Assembly (NCBI GenBank): GCA_902797705.1
Contig: CADBTX010000202.1
Span: 1-21,462, forward strand
Source: an uncultured Lachnospiraceae bacterium
GTDB lineage: Bacteria > Bacillota > Clostridia > Lachnospirales > Lachnospiraceae
Direction: 5' to 3'
DNA length: 21,462 nt
Below are positions 8,429 through 16,584 of this stretch, one piece after another. The position numbers and the translations under genes are program-made. Every line of letters begins with the position of its first letter. The first letter of the stretch is position 1. Under the pieces are notes generated by a model. It was given only the letters and a program-made list of their open reading frames with translations, did not search any database and had not been told where the DNA came from.

Positions 8429-9814
8429 ATGAAAAAAGATTTTAAGGATAAAAGGTGTCTGGTATACGGCACGGGGATAAGCGGGAAGGCCGCAGCTTCA
8501 CTGCTCCTTGAATGCGGAGCGGAAGTTTTTTTATATGATGAAAATGAAAAACTGGATAAGGAATCTCTTATTAAGGGCTTTGAGAACGGGGAAAGGCTGA
8601 CAGTCGTTGCAGGTGCCCTGCTAAAGGACATTCGGGATAAAACGGAGCTTGCGGTATTGAGTCCGGGAGTTCCTGTGGACAATCCAAATGTGGTATCCCT
8701 AAGAGAGGCCGGCGCAGAGATAATAGGTGAGATCGAGCTTGCAGCCAGGACCTCCCGCGGAACGATCCTCGCCATAACAGGCACTAACGGAAAGACCACC
8801 ACCACCACCCTTCTTGGAGAGATCATGAAGGATTACGCCGGAAGCCTTCCGGAGAAAAGGGATGTGCTGGTAGTCGGAAACATAGGGGAGCCCTATACCG
8901 CCCACGCCCTTTCCACCGGTGAGGGGACCATTGCAGTGGCGGAGATAAGTTCCTTCCAGCTTGAGACCGCTGTAAGCTTTAAGCCCCATATTTCGGCGAT
9001 ATTGAATATCACCCCGGATCATCTTAACCGTCACCATACCATGGAGAACTACGCCGCCATGAAAAAGAGGATCGGGGAAAATCAGGACGGGAATGATTTC
9101 ATGATCTTAAATCATGACGATCCCCTCTGCCGTGAAGCGGCTTCCGGAATAAAGGCAAGGATAGTATGGTTTACCAGGGATATAAAAGACTTAAGGTGGG
9201 GAGAGGATTTCGATGTCGTCTATCTCAAGGATGGAGCTATATTCTTTAATGAAAGAAGGATCGTCGGGACAGATGAGATAAATCTCCTCGGAAGCCATAA
9301 CCATGAAAACATCATGGCTGCTGTCGGGATGGCGGTGAGCTTCGGAGTTCCGGACCCCGTGATAAGGGAGACCGTCAGGAATTTCAAGGCCGTGGAACAC
9401 AGGATAGAATATGTCCGGACCGTTGACGGAGCGGATTATTATAATGATTCCAAGGGCACGAACCCGGATGCTTCGATAAAAGCCGTGGAAGCCATGGTGA
9501 AGCCCACCATACTGATAGCCGGAGGATACGACAAAAAGAGCAGCTATGACGAGCTTATCGATGCCTTCCCCGGGAAGGTAAAGCTTATGGTGCTTCTCGG
9601 TGAGACCGCGGAAAAGATAAAGGAATGTGCACTTTCTCACGGGTTTAAGGAGATCATCATGGCTGAAGACCTGGAGGAAGCTGTGAAGATCTGCCATGAG
9701 AACGCCCTTCAGGGAGACGCCGTGCTCTTATCGCCTGCCTGCGCCAGCTGGGGGATGTTCAAGAATTATGAAGAGAGAGGAAAACTCTTTAAGGAGTATG
9801 TAAATTCTCTATGA
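8429..9814 (+). CDS. murD: UDP-N-acetylmuramoylalanine--D-glutamate ligase MurD
   Basis: Cytoplasmic ATP-dependent ligase that adds D-Glu to UDP-MurNAc-L-Ala. The 461 residues show three Mur-ligase domains: an N-terminal UDP-binding Rossmann fold with GTGISGKAA, a central ATPase domain with the P-loop TGTNGKTTTT (Lys122), and a C-terminal domain that includes NDSKGTNPDASIKAV and the late LLSPACASWGMF typical of MurD. AGAGGATAGG just before the ATG provides a ribosome binding site. It follows mraY by 10 nt, and its TGA overlaps the ftsW ATG (ATGA), indicating coupled translation. Confidence 0.98.
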   Translation: MKKDFKDKRCLVYGTGISGKAAASLLLECGAEVFLYDENEKLDKESLIKGFENGERLTVVAGALLKDIRDKTELAVLSPGVPVDNPNVVSLREAGAEIIGEIELAARTSRGTILAITGTNGKTTTTTLLGEIMKDYAGSLPEKRDVLVVGNIGEPYTAHALSTGEGTIAVAEISSFQLETAVSFKPHISAILNITPDHLNRHHTMENYAAMKKRIGENQDGNDFMILNHDDPLCREAASGIKARIVWFTRDIKDLRWGEDFDVVYLKDGAIFFNERRIVGTDEINLLGSHNHENIMAAVGMAVSFGVPDPVIRETVRNFKAVEHRIEYVRTVDGADYYNDSKGTNPDASIKAVEAMVKPTILIAGGYDKKSSYDELIDAFPGKVKLMVLLGETAEKIKECALSHGFKEIIMAEDLEEAVKICHENALQGDAVLLSPACASWGMFKNYEERGKLFKEYVNSL

Positions 9815-10944
9815 GCCGTGAAAAGAAGGTTAGGCATTATATGGATTACAGCCTGCTTTTCTCCGTGATATTCCTGCTGCTTTTCGGGCTTATCATGGTC
9901 TATTCGGCGAGTTCATATGAAGCAAGCCTGAAATTCGATGATTCTGCATTTTATCTTAAGAACCAGGCCAGGGCTACGGCTCTCGGTTTTTTGGTCATGC
10001 TGGTAATAGCCAGGATCGACTACCATTTCTGGAGGGTTACGGCCCTTCCCGCATATATCTTTTCCCTGATACTTGTTTTTCTTGTGCTGACGCCCCTTGG
10101 CGTCACAAGGAACGGAGCCAGGAGATGGCTGGACATAGGTATCTCGGTACAGCCGGCTGAGGCGGCAAAGGTGGGAGTCATACTGCTTTTTGCGGCCTAT
10201 CTCTGTAAATACGGAAAGAAGCTTTCTTCCACGGGAACGGGACTTTTTCTCTGCCTTGCGGCGGCGGGGATTCCTGCAGGCATGGTGCTTTTTATTACCA
10301 GTAACATGAGTTCCGCCATTATCATTTTCGGGATCGCGGCGGTGATGGTCTTCGTAAGCTCGCCAAAAACCCTGCCCTTTATTTTGATAGCGTTAGCTGC
10401 GGTGGGTGGAGCGGCCCTCATCGTATATCTGGTGGTGCACGACATAATCCCGGAGGGGATCAGCTTCCGAATGGCCAGGATAAGAGCATGGCTGCAGCCG
10501 GAGGCCTATGCGTCGGGCACAGGCTACCAGACTCTCCAGGCCCTTTATTCCATAGGGGCGGGAGGCGTCTTCGGAAAGGGACTGGGACAGAGCACCCAGA
10601 AACTGGGATTCGTGCCGGAGGCCCAGAATGACATGATCTTTTCCATAATCTGCGAGGAACTGGGACTTTTCGGCGCTGTGGCCATTATGTTCATGTTCAT
10701 TATACTGATCTGGCGCTTTGTGATAATAGCAAGGAACGCTCCCGACAAATACGGGGCCTTTCTTGTGACCGGAGTCATGGCCCATATCGCTATCCAGGTG
10801 ATACTTAACATCGCCGTGGTGACAAATTCCATACCCAATACGGGAATAACCCTGCCCTTCATTTCTTACGGAGGTACCTCTGTTCTTTTCCTGCTTTTTG
10901 AGATAGGCCTTGCCTTGAGCGTATCCAGGAGCATCACGGTATGA
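9811..10944 (+). CDS. ftsW: Septal peptidoglycan glycosyltransferase FtsW (SEDS family)
   Basis: SEDS-family membrane glycosyltransferase that polymerises lipid II at the division septum with a class B PBP. The 377 residues show about ten membrane segments. Motifs include GARRWLDIG, AEAAKVGVILL, EAQNDMIFSIICEELG with the catalytic-type Asp274, and the C-terminal FISYGGTS. RodA and SpoVE are close paralogues; the place between murD and ftsQ, in the same operon as a class B PBP, is the reason for the FtsW call. Overlaps murD and ftsQ by four bases each (ATGA). The murG gene that often follows ftsW is absent here. Confidence 0.93.
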   Translation: MSREKKVRHYMDYSLLFSVIFLLLFGLIMVYSASSYEASLKFDDSAFYLKNQARATALGFLVMLVIARIDYHFWRVTALPAYIFSLILVFLVLTPLGVTRNGARRWLDIGISVQPAEAAKVGVILLFAAYLCKYGKKLSSTGTGLFLCLAAAGIPAGMVLFITSNMSSAIIIFGIAAVMVFVSSPKTLPFILIALAAVGGAALIVYLVVHDIIPEGISFRMARIRAWLQPEAYASGTGYQTLQALYSIGAGGVFGKGLGQSTQKLGFVPEAQNDMIFSIICEELGLFGAVAIMFMFIILIWRFVIIARNAPDKYGAFLVTGVMAHIAIQVILNIAVVTNSIPNTGITLPFISYGGTSVLFLLFEIGLALSVSRSITV

Positions 10945-11672
10945 AGGGAAAGACACTGGTGGTGCTTATCATAGTGCTTTCCGTTATTGCGGCGCTTCTT
11001 GGGGGATCCTACTATTTTCTTCAGGAATACAAGGTTAAGACCGTGCATGTCACGGGCAATACCAGATACAGTGATGATGAGATAAGGGATATGGTATTAA
11101 GCGATTCCCTGCTGGGGAAAAACGCCATTTATCTCAGGCTGAAATACAGGAACAAGCCCATAAAGGACATTCCCTTTATCGAGAGGATGGATGTAAAGTT
11201 CGACGGAGCGGACTCCGTGACCATTGAAGTGTATGAGAAGGCGGTGGCCGGCTATGTGGATTTTCTGGGTCATCTCATGTATTTTGACAGGGAGGGCATA
11301 GTGGTTGAGAGCTCGGATCAGGTGATGGAAGGGGTTCCCTATGTCACGGGTCTCAAATTCGACTACTGCATAGTTGGAAAACCGCTTCCTGTAAGTGATC
11401 CCGGGATATTTAACGAGATCCTCTCCCTTACCCAGCTCCTTACCAAGTACAGTATTGTAACGGACGGGATCTATTTTGCGGAAAATTCAAACATCACCCT
11501 CTATATGGGGGATGTAAGGGTGGATCTGGGGGATATGTCCTATATCGACGAAAAAATGATGAGGCTTAAGAATATCCAGCCGGAACTTGTGGGTGAAAAG
11601 GGTGTGCTCCATCTGGAGAACTATTCGGAGGCCATGAATGACTCCTTCGTTACGTTTGAGAAGGATCAATAG
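10941..11672 (+). CDS. ftsQ: Cell division protein FtsQ/DivIB
   Basis: Bitopic divisome protein that forms a complex with FtsL and DivIC outside the membrane. The 243 residues comprise a short basic N-tail, one membrane helix (about 5-27), a POTRA domain (about 31-100, VKTVHVTGNTRYSDDEI as its first strand and helix) and a beta domain to about residue 235. Sequence identity in this family is low, so the call rests on POTRA look, topology and position after ftsW. The ATG overlaps the ftsW stop (ATGA). It ends the first dcw transcription unit; no clear terminator follows, so read-through into ftsZ is possible. Confidence 0.9.
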   Translation: MKGKTLVVLIIVLSVIAALLGGSYYFLQEYKVKTVHVTGNTRYSDDEIRDMVLSDSLLGKNAIYLRLKYRNKPIKDIPFIERMDVKFDGADSVTIEVYEKAVAGYVDFLGHLMYFDREGIVVESSDQVMEGVPYVTGLKFDYCIVGKPLPVSDPGIFNEILSLTQLLTKYSIVTDGIYFAENSNITLYMGDVRVDLGDMSYIDEKMMRLKNIQPELVGEKGVLHLENYSEAMNDSFVTFEKDQ

Positions 11673-11711
11673 CAGTAAGATTAAGGCTTTGAGGGATTTT
11701 AAAATTTCTTG

Positions 11712-11740
11712 TTGATTTATGAAAGAAATAACTATATTAT
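11712..11740 (+). promoter_or_regulatory. Predicted promoter of ftsZ-nrdR
   Basis: TTGATT (11712-11717), 17-nt spacer and TATTAT (11735-11740). An alternative pairing is TTGTTG (11709-11714) with TATATT (11733-11738). The 109-nt gap after ftsQ is AT-rich compared with its surroundings. The -10 region is inside a 13-bp palindrome, ACTATA-T-TATAGT, at 11731-11743. Confidence 0.55.
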
Positions 11741-11781
11741 AGTAACAGACTTTTTTTGGGAGAATAAGGAGGATCTGATCC

Positions 11782-13002
11782 GTGCTTGAAATAAAAAACA
11801 ACGGGCAGTCCAGCGCATGCCGGATGCTTGTGATCGGGGTAGGAGGAGCAGGAAACAACGCTGTCAACAGGATGATCGATGAGAACATCGGCGGAGTCGA
11901 TTTTCTTGCGGTAAATACGGATTCACAGGCGCTTCAGCTTAGCAAATCACCTAGGATACTTCAGATAGGAAAAGACGGTCTTGGAGCCGGTGCCAATCCT
12001 GCAAAGGGACAGAAGGCTGCAGAGGATTCCCAGGATGAGATAGCTGATGCACTTAAGGATGTGGATATGGTTTTTGTCACCTGCGGAATGGGTGGCGGAA
12101 CAGGTACGGGAGCAGCTCCCGTCATCGCCAAGATCGCGAAGGATATGGGTATCCTTACCATCGCGGTTGTAACGAAACCTTTTAAATTTGAGGGAAAGAA
12201 GAGGATGGAGAATGCTCTCGGAGGTATCGACAGACTTTCCGAGGGAGTGGATACCATGATAGTCATCCCCAATGAGAAGCTTCGCAGCCTTCCCAATAAT
12301 GATGAGATGGATTTCAAGGAGGGCATGAAGAAGGCGGATGAGGTGCTGCAGCAGGCAGTACAGGGCATAACGGACCTTATCGTCCACGCCGGAGACATCA
12401 ACCTTGACTTTGCGGATCTGCAGACCGCCATGAAGGATAAGGGCGTTGCCCATATCGGAATAGGTGCGGCAGACGGTGAAGAGAGGGCGAAGAAGGCAGT
12501 TCAGCAGGCTGTGGAGAGCCCGCTCCTCGAGACCACCATCAAGGGTGCTACCGATGTGGTACTGAATGTTTCCGGACATGTTACTCTGAAGGATTCCGAG
12601 ATAGTCGGAGATTACATACAGGAGATAACCGGAGAAGACGTAAATGTCATCTACGGTGTCTATATAGACGAGTCCAAGGGAGACCTTATGCAGGTTACTG
12701 TCATAGCTACGGGTATGAAGGATCCTGCCCAGGCAGCTCCGGTGCAGCCGAAGGCGCCTCTTCCCGTTGCAGGCGGAACAAAGGTTTATCCCGGATTCAT
12801 GCAGGATACTCATACACAGACAAGGATCCCTACGCCCACTGTCAGGCCTCAGGTTGGAACACCGGGAAGCATCAGCATTCCTTCCGCGACGCAGATCCCT
12901 TCGACACCGGCGCAGCCTCAGCCCTATGATTCACTGAGAAGGCCGGGAGGCAGGAAGACCATTGATGTGCCTGATTTCCTTAACAGATCAAAGAAAAAGT
13001 AG
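11782..13002 (+). CDS. ftsZ: Cell division protein FtsZ
   Basis: Tubulin-like GTPase that polymerises into the cytokinetic Z-ring under the membrane at mid-cell. The 406 residues have the GTP-binding N-domain with VIGVGGAGNNAVNRM (17-31), the tubulin signature GGGTGTGAAP (104-113) and the T7-loop region NLDFADL for GTP hydrolysis. A variable Pro/Gln/Thr-rich linker follows from about residue 315, and the conserved C-terminal peptide DVPDFLNRSKKK closes the protein and normally binds membrane anchors such as SepF or FtsA. The start is GTG at 11782 with a strong AAGGAGG (11766-11772) 9 nt upstream. It lies after ftsQ with its own predicted promoter and 8 nt before nrdR. No ftsA is present, so membrane anchoring must rely on a gene elsewhere. 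Confidence 0.99.
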   Translation: MLEIKNNGQSSACRMLVIGVGGAGNNAVNRMIDENIGGVDFLAVNTDSQALQLSKSPRILQIGKDGLGAGANPAKGQKAAEDSQDEIADALKDVDMVFVTCGMGGGTGTGAAPVIAKIAKDMGILTIAVVTKPFKFEGKKRMENALGGIDRLSEGVDTMIVIPNEKLRSLPNNDEMDFKEGMKKADEVLQQAVQGITDLIVHAGDINLDFADLQTAMKDKGVAHIGIGAADGEERAKKAVQQAVESPLLETTIKGATDVVLNVSGHVTLKDSEIVGDYIQEITGEDVNVIYGVYIDESKGDLMQVTVIATGMKDPAQAAPVQPKAPLPVAGGTKVYPGFMQDTHTQTRIPTPTVRPQVGTPGSISIPSATQIPSTPAQPQPYDSLRRPGGRKTIDVPDFLNRSKKK

Positions 13003-13010
13003 GATAAGAG

Positions 13011-13460
13011 ATGAAGTGTCCTTTTTGTTCCAATGACAATACCAGGGTCATCGATTCCAGACCCGCAGATGAGAATAATTCCATAAGGCGGAGACGTATC
13101 TGCGACGAGTGCGGCAAGCGTTTCACCACCTATGAAAAGGTGGAGACCATTCCACTTATGGTGATAAAAAAAGACAATAACAGGGAGACCTACGACAGGA
13201 CAAAGATAGAGCACGGAGTATTGCTGGCCTGTCATAAAAGGCCTATCCCGGCGGAGCGTATAACCGGTCTTGTGGATGAGGTGGAGACTGAGATCTTCAA
13301 TATCGGAGAGAGGGAGATAAGGTCTTCCGTTATCGGTGAACTGGTCATGAAGAAGCTTAAGGACCTTGAAGCCGTTGCCTATGTCCGCTTCGCTTCCGTG
13401 TACCGTGAATTTAAGGATATCAATTCATTTATGGAGGAATTAAAGAAGGTGCTGCAATAG
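13011..13460 (+). CDS. nrdR: Transcriptional repressor NrdR
   Basis: ATP/dATP-sensing zinc-finger repressor of ribonucleotide reductase genes. The 149 residues are the standard length. The N-terminal zinc ribbon has Cys3, Cys6, Cys31 and Cys34 (CPFC and CDEC) with the basic RRRR run (26-29), followed by the ATP-cone domain from about residue 46 (PLMVIKKDNNRETYDRTKI). It starts 8 nt after ftsZ, so it is probably co-transcribed. Its stop codon lies in the loop of a terminator-like hairpin (13446-13474). In many sporulating Clostridia spoIIGA-sigE-sigG lie between ftsZ and nrdR; here they are missing. Confidence 0.97.
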   Translation: MKCPFCSNDNTRVIDSRPADENNSIRRRRICDECGKRFTTYEKVETIPLMVIKKDNNRETYDRTKIEHGVLLACHKRPIPAERITGLVDEVETEIFNIGEREIRSSVIGELVMKKLKDLEAVAYVRFASVYREFKDINSFMEELKKVLQ

Positions 13461-13474
13461 CGGCACCTTTTTCT
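13446..13474 (+). terminator. Terminator-like hairpin overlapping the nrdR stop codon
   Basis: AAGGTGCTGC (13446-13455) pairs with GCGGCACCTT (13460-13469), ten pairs with one T-G wobble, around the loop AATA. Five T (13468-13472) run from the stem end. The nrdR TAG is at 13458-13460. The next gene starts at 13483 with no room for a promoter, so this is either a leaky terminator or an attenuator inside a longer operon. Confidence 0.72.
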
Positions 13475-13482
13475 GACTGCCT

Positions 13483-13995
13483 GTGTTTCTCGAAAGATTT
13501 TTCCCGGACGATTATTACAATTCCACATATGACATCGATTTTGAAGCTCTGTACGAGTCCGGAGTAAGAGGTCTTATCTTTGATATAGACAATACCCTTG
13601 TTCCCCACGGAGCTCCGGCGGATGAACGCTCAAAGGAACTGTTCTCAAGGCTCCGCGATATTGGCATGAAATGCATGCTCCTATCCAATAACAGGGAGAA
13701 GCGTGTGAAAAGCTTTGCTGAGGGTGTGATCTACACCGGTTATATCTTTAAGGGAAATAAGCCTGCCCGGGGAGGCTATTTCAAAGCCATGGAACAGATG
13801 GGGACGGACAGCGGGAACACCGTGTTCATCGGAGACCAGCTTTTCACGGATGTATGGGGAGCAAAGAGAGCCGGGATAAAAAGTATTCTCGTCCATCAGA
13901 TCGATAAGAAGGAAGAGATACAGATAGTATTAAAAAGGATTTTGGAAAACATGGTGCTTCATTTCTATTTTAAGGAAAGGAAGGGAGGAACTTGA
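13483..13995 (+). CDS. yqeG: YqeG family HAD IIIA-type phosphatase
   Basis: A HAD-superfamily phosphatase of the YqeG type; the physiological substrate in bacteria is not settled. The 170 residues match the family length. HAD motif I is DIDNTLVPHG with the nucleophile Asp34 and Asp36, motif II is the LLSNN segment, and motifs III/IV are in VFIGDQLFTDVWGAKRAG. The chosen GTG at 13483 gives MFLERFFPDDYYNSTYDIDF, which aligns with the usual N-terminus (MLxKFLPxxYxxSIxDIDF), but there is no Shine-Dalgarno sequence in front of it and the nrdR hairpin ends 8 nt upstream. The gene overlaps the aroE start by one base. In Firmicutes yqeG is commonly next to aroE, which supports the call. Confidence 0.9.
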   Translation: MFLERFFPDDYYNSTYDIDFEALYESGVRGLIFDIDNTLVPHGAPADERSKELFSRLRDIGMKCMLLSNNREKRVKSFAEGVIYTGYIFKGNKPARGGYFKAMEQMGTDSGNTVFIGDQLFTDVWGAKRAGIKSILVHQIDKKEEIQIVLKRILENMVLHFYFKERKGGT

Positions 13996-14852
13996 TGAAG
14001 GTTGACGGAAAGACAAGGGTCTGCGCTCTTATGGGAGACCCTGTGGAACATACGCTTTCACCCCTTGTACAGAATACTTTTTCTGAAGAGGAGGGAGTGA
14101 ACGCCGTCTATACAGCATTACGGGTAAAAAAAGGTGATGTGCGTACAGCGATGGAAGGGGCTTTCGCTCTTGGAATGCAGGGCTTTAATGTGACGGTACC
14201 CCATAAGGAGGCTGTGATACCCTATCTTTCCGGTATAGATCCCATGGCAGAATCCATAGGCGCGGTCAATACCCTTGTAAAGGATGAAGAAGGATACAGG
14301 GGCTATAATACGGATGCTCTTGGGATCTTAAGACAGATTAAAGAGCTGGACACTGACATTAAGGGCAGGATGGTCATCATGCTGGGAGCCGGAGGAGCCG
14401 CAAATGCAGTGCTTCACGCCATGTATTCCCTGGGGATAAAGGGAGCCTATATCCTGAACCGTTCTGTGGAAAAGGCTGAAAAAAAATTCGGAAACGACAT
14501 GAGAAACGTCATACTTCCACTTGAAGGTTTTTCGGAAATACCGGGAGATCAGTATTTCTGTGTACAGTGCACAAGCGTCGGACTGGCGCCTGACAGTGAC
14601 GCTGCCCCCATAGAGGATCCCGGCTTTTATAAGAAGATAAGCCGGGCCGTGGATGTGATATATAGCCCCTTTGAGACTAAGTTTATGAAGCTTGTGAAGG
14701 AAGCGGGCGGGCAGGCCGAGAACGGCTTGAAGATGCTGGTCTACCAGGCGGCGGAAAGCTTTAAGCTCTTCCACGGAGTGGAGGTAAAAGAGGAGAGCAT
14801 CAGACGGGCGGAAGAGAAGATAAAGGACGCCATGGGAGAGAGTTCATCATGA
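13995..14852 (+). CDS. aroE: Shikimate dehydrogenase
   Basis: NADPH-dependent reduction of 3-dehydroshikimate to shikimate. The start chosen is ATG 13995, which overlaps the yqeG TGA and sits 6 nt after GGGAGG (13983-13988); a TTG three bases earlier is too close to that site. The resulting 285 residues have the substrate region GDPVEHTLSP (14-23), NVTVPHKE (65-72) with catalytic Lys71, GAVNT (89-93), YNTD with Asp107, the Rossmann loop GAGGAANAV (131-139) and NRS for the NADP phosphate. The usual SxS pair reads TxS here (Thr20, Ser22), a conservative change. Followed by aroK with a 4-base overlap. Confidence 0.96.
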   Translation: MKVDGKTRVCALMGDPVEHTLSPLVQNTFSEEEGVNAVYTALRVKKGDVRTAMEGAFALGMQGFNVTVPHKEAVIPYLSGIDPMAESIGAVNTLVKDEEGYRGYNTDALGILRQIKELDTDIKGRMVIMLGAGGAANAVLHAMYSLGIKGAYILNRSVEKAEKKFGNDMRNVILPLEGFSEIPGDQYFCVQCTSVGLAPDSDAAPIEDPGFYKKISRAVDVIYSPFETKFMKLVKEAGGQAENGLKMLVYQAAESFKLFHGVEVKEESIRRAEEKIKDAMGESSS

Positions 14853-15391
14853 GCAGGATAATCCTGGAGGGTTTTATGGGAAGCGGCAAGAGTACCTATG
14901 GCCGGGTGCTTTCAAAGGAATTTCTGCTGCCCTTCCTCGATACGGATAAGGAGATCGAAAAAAAAGAGGGACAGAGCATAAGCGAGATATTTGAAAAAAA
15001 GGGTGAAGCATATTTCAGGGATCTGGAAACGGGATTATTAAAGGAGCTGAGCCGGTCTGACATATGTTTAAACGGGGTCATTTCCCTTGGGGGCGGAATG
15101 CCGGTCCGTGAAGAAAACCGGCTCCTCATGAAAGAATGCGGCGTCGTGGTCTATATCAGAGGCTCTGAAGAATTGCTTAAGGAGCGGCTCAGGGGGAAGA
15201 GTGAGAAGAGACCTCTTCTTAACGGAGAGGATCTGGACAGCCGGGTAAAAAGCCTTTTGACCGAAAGGGAGGGCTTATATCTGGAGGCCGCCGATGTCAT
15301 CGTGGATATAGAAGGGAAAGAGATCTACGAAGTGGTTAATGAGCTGAAAATGATATATAACAGAAGCGGAAGGAAAAGGTACAAAGTTTGA
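14849..15391 (+). CDS. aroK: Shikimate kinase
   Basis: Phosphorylates shikimate to shikimate 3-phosphate with ATP. The 180 residues are typical. Seen are the Walker A GSGKST (11-16), the shikimate/Mg2+-binding DTD (31-33), AYFRDLE with Arg57, the shikimate-binding GGG (81-83) and the lid segment with Arg121 (KRPLL). ATG overlaps the aroE stop (ATGA); GGGAGAGAG upstream serves as ribosome binding site. The product of aroE is its substrate, so adjacent genes encode consecutive steps. Confidence 0.96.
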   Translation: MSRIILEGFMGSGKSTYGRVLSKEFLLPFLDTDKEIEKKEGQSISEIFEKKGEAYFRDLETGLLKELSRSDICLNGVISLGGGMPVREENRLLMKECGVVVYIRGSEELLKERLRGKSEKRPLLNGEDLDSRVKSLLTEREGLYLEAADVIVDIEGKEIYEVVNELKMIYNRSGRKRYKV

Positions 15392-15843
15392 AACATAAAA
15401 TGAAGATACTTGTGATAAACGGCCCTAACCTCAATTTCCTTGGCATAAGGGACAGGGAGATATACGGGAAAATGTCATATGACGGTCTTCTTTCCATGCT
15501 TTACAGGCATGGGGATGAAATGGGATGTGATATAGAATGCTTCCAGTCCAATCACGAGGGAGAAATAATAGACCGGATACAGAAGGCATATTTTGACGGA
15601 ACAGACGGGATAGTCATCAACCCCGGGGCATACGCCCATTACAGCTATGCCATCAGGGACGCCCTGGATTCCTTTCACACCATCCCCAAGGTTGAGATAC
15701 ATATTTCGGATATCGCATCCCGTGATGAATTCAGGAGGATATCCGTAACAGCCCCTGTCTGTGACACGATGATAAGCGGCGAGGGACTCGAGGGATATAT
15801 CCGGGCCATGGATGAGATCGTGGTATTGAAAGAAAATTATTGA
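15388..15843 (+). CDS. aroQ: 3-Dehydroquinate dehydratase, type II
   Basis: Dehydrates 3-dehydroquinate to 3-dehydroshikimate, the step before AroE. The type II fold is shown by NGPNLNFLGIRDREIYG with Arg21 and the catalytic Tyr26, INPGAYAHYS (Asn78, His84), Asp91, and VEIHIS with His105, followed by the Arg-rich DEFRR (112-117). The usual HxSNIHAR reads HISDIASR here, but the key residues are kept. Numbering uses the TTG at 15388. That codon overlaps the aroK stop and is 8 nt from AGGAAAAGG, whereas the ATG at 15400 would be 20 nt away. The ATG gives the more usual MKILVINGPNLN start, so the true start is uncertain by four codons. Last gene of the aro block. Confidence 0.95.
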   Translation: MKHKMKILVINGPNLNFLGIRDREIYGKMSYDGLLSMLYRHGDEMGCDIECFQSNHEGEIIDRIQKAYFDGTDGIVINPGAYAHYSYAIRDALDSFHTIPKVEIHISDIASRDEFRRISVTAPVCDTMISGEGLEGYIRAMDEIVVLKENY

Positions 15844-15868
15844 ATTATTTTCTTCTATGTTGTAGAAT
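15840..15868 (+). promoter_or_regulatory. Predicted promoter of efp
   Basis: TTGAAT (15840-15845), 17-nt spacer and TAGAAT (15863-15868), overlapping the aroQ stop codon and 32 nt ahead of the efp ATG. A weaker alternative -10 is CATAAT at 15876-15881. Confidence 0.55.
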
Positions 15869-15900
15869 GTTTTAGCATAATTTATTCAGGAGGTTTTTTG

Positions 15901-16458
15901 ATGGTATCAGCAGGAGATTTCAGAAACGGCCTTACACTCGAGATCGAAGGAACCGTTTATCAGATAATCGAGTTTCAGCATGTTAAGCCCGGAAAGGGCG
16001 CGGCCTTTGTCCGTACAAAGATAAAGGACATAATCAACGGAGGTGTTGTGGAGAAGACCTTCCGTCCTACAGAGAAGTTCCCCACAGCCAGGATCGACAG
16101 AAAGGATATGCAGTATCTCTACGCTGACGGAGATATCTACAATTTCATGGATCCCGAATCATATGAGCAGATCGCTATCGGCAAGGATATCGCCGGAGAC
16201 GCTATGAAGTTCGTTAAGGAGAATGAGGTATGCAAGGTTAATTCCTACAACGGATCGGTATTTGCCATCGAGCCTCCCATCTCCGTAGAGCTTGAGGTTA
16301 CAGAGACAGAGCCCGGTTTCAAGGGAGATACCGCTACCGGAGCTACAAAGCCCGCTACTGTTGAGACAGGAGCCACAGTTATGGTTCCCCTCTTTGTTAA
16401 TCAGGGCGACAGGATCAAGATCGATACAAGGACAGGAGAGTATTCTTCAAGAGCCTGA
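15901..16458 (+). CDS. efp: Translation elongation factor P
   Basis: Binds ribosomes stalled on polyproline stretches and speeds peptide bond formation. The ATG at 15901 gives exactly 185 residues, the usual EF-P length; the TTG one codon upstream is rejected because AGGAGG (15888-15893) is spaced 7 nt from the ATG. Domain I is a KOW-like barrel with [13 protein letters not shown], where Lys32 is the conserved tip residue that carries modifications in many bacteria. Two OB domains follow, ending with [17 protein letters not shown]. Follows aroQ by 57 nt with its own predicted promoter, a common order in Firmicutes (aro genes or peptidase, then efp). Confidence 0.98.
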   Translation: MVSAGDFRNGLTLEIEGTVYQIIEFQHVKPGKGAAFVRTKIKDIINGGVVEKTFRPTEKFPTARIDRKDMQYLYADGDIYNFMDPESYEQIAIGKDIAGDAMKFVKENEVCKVNSYNGSVFAIEPPISVELEVTETEPGFKGDTATGATKPATVETGATVMVPLFVNQGDRIKIDTRTGEYSSRA

Positions 16459-16500
16459 CCTCGGTCTCTCGTCTTACCATTCTTGGATCTGACCGGCATG

Positions 16501-16520
16501 GGGACAGCTTCTGCTGTTCC
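16501..16520 (+). other. Stable hairpin 43 nt after efp
   Basis: GGGACAGC (16501-16508) and GCTGTTCC (16513-16520) form eight pairs (one G-T) around the loop TTCT. It lacks a T run, so it is a weak terminator candidate, and could belong to the same mobile repeat as the two hairpins that follow it. Confidence 0.5.
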
Positions 16521-16532
16521 TGATAAGTTAAG

Positions 16533-16584
16533 CCTTCTCTCCTTGGGAGAAGGTGTCAGCGAAGCTGACGGATGAGGGTTGAGC
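16533..16584 (+). repeat. Double-hairpin intergenic repeat of the type dispersed in gut Firmicutes genomes
   Basis: Hairpin 1 pairs CCTTCTC (16533-16539) with GAGAAGG (16547-16553). Hairpin 2 pairs GTCAGC (16555-16560) with GCTGAC (16564-16569) across a GAA loop. The tail is GGATGAGGG. I recognise the pattern CCTTctc..GAGAAGG-TG-TCAGCGAAGCTGA-CGGATGAGG from many intestinal Clostridia, where it occurs in numerous intergenic copies. The assignment rests on memory of the motif; copy number in this genome cannot be judged from a single copy. Confidence 0.72.

Noticed and set aside
13992..13994. TTG start for aroE
   Set aside because: Only 3 nt from GGGAGG; the ATG at 13995 has a 6-nt spacing and overlaps the yqeG stop in a typical coupled manner.
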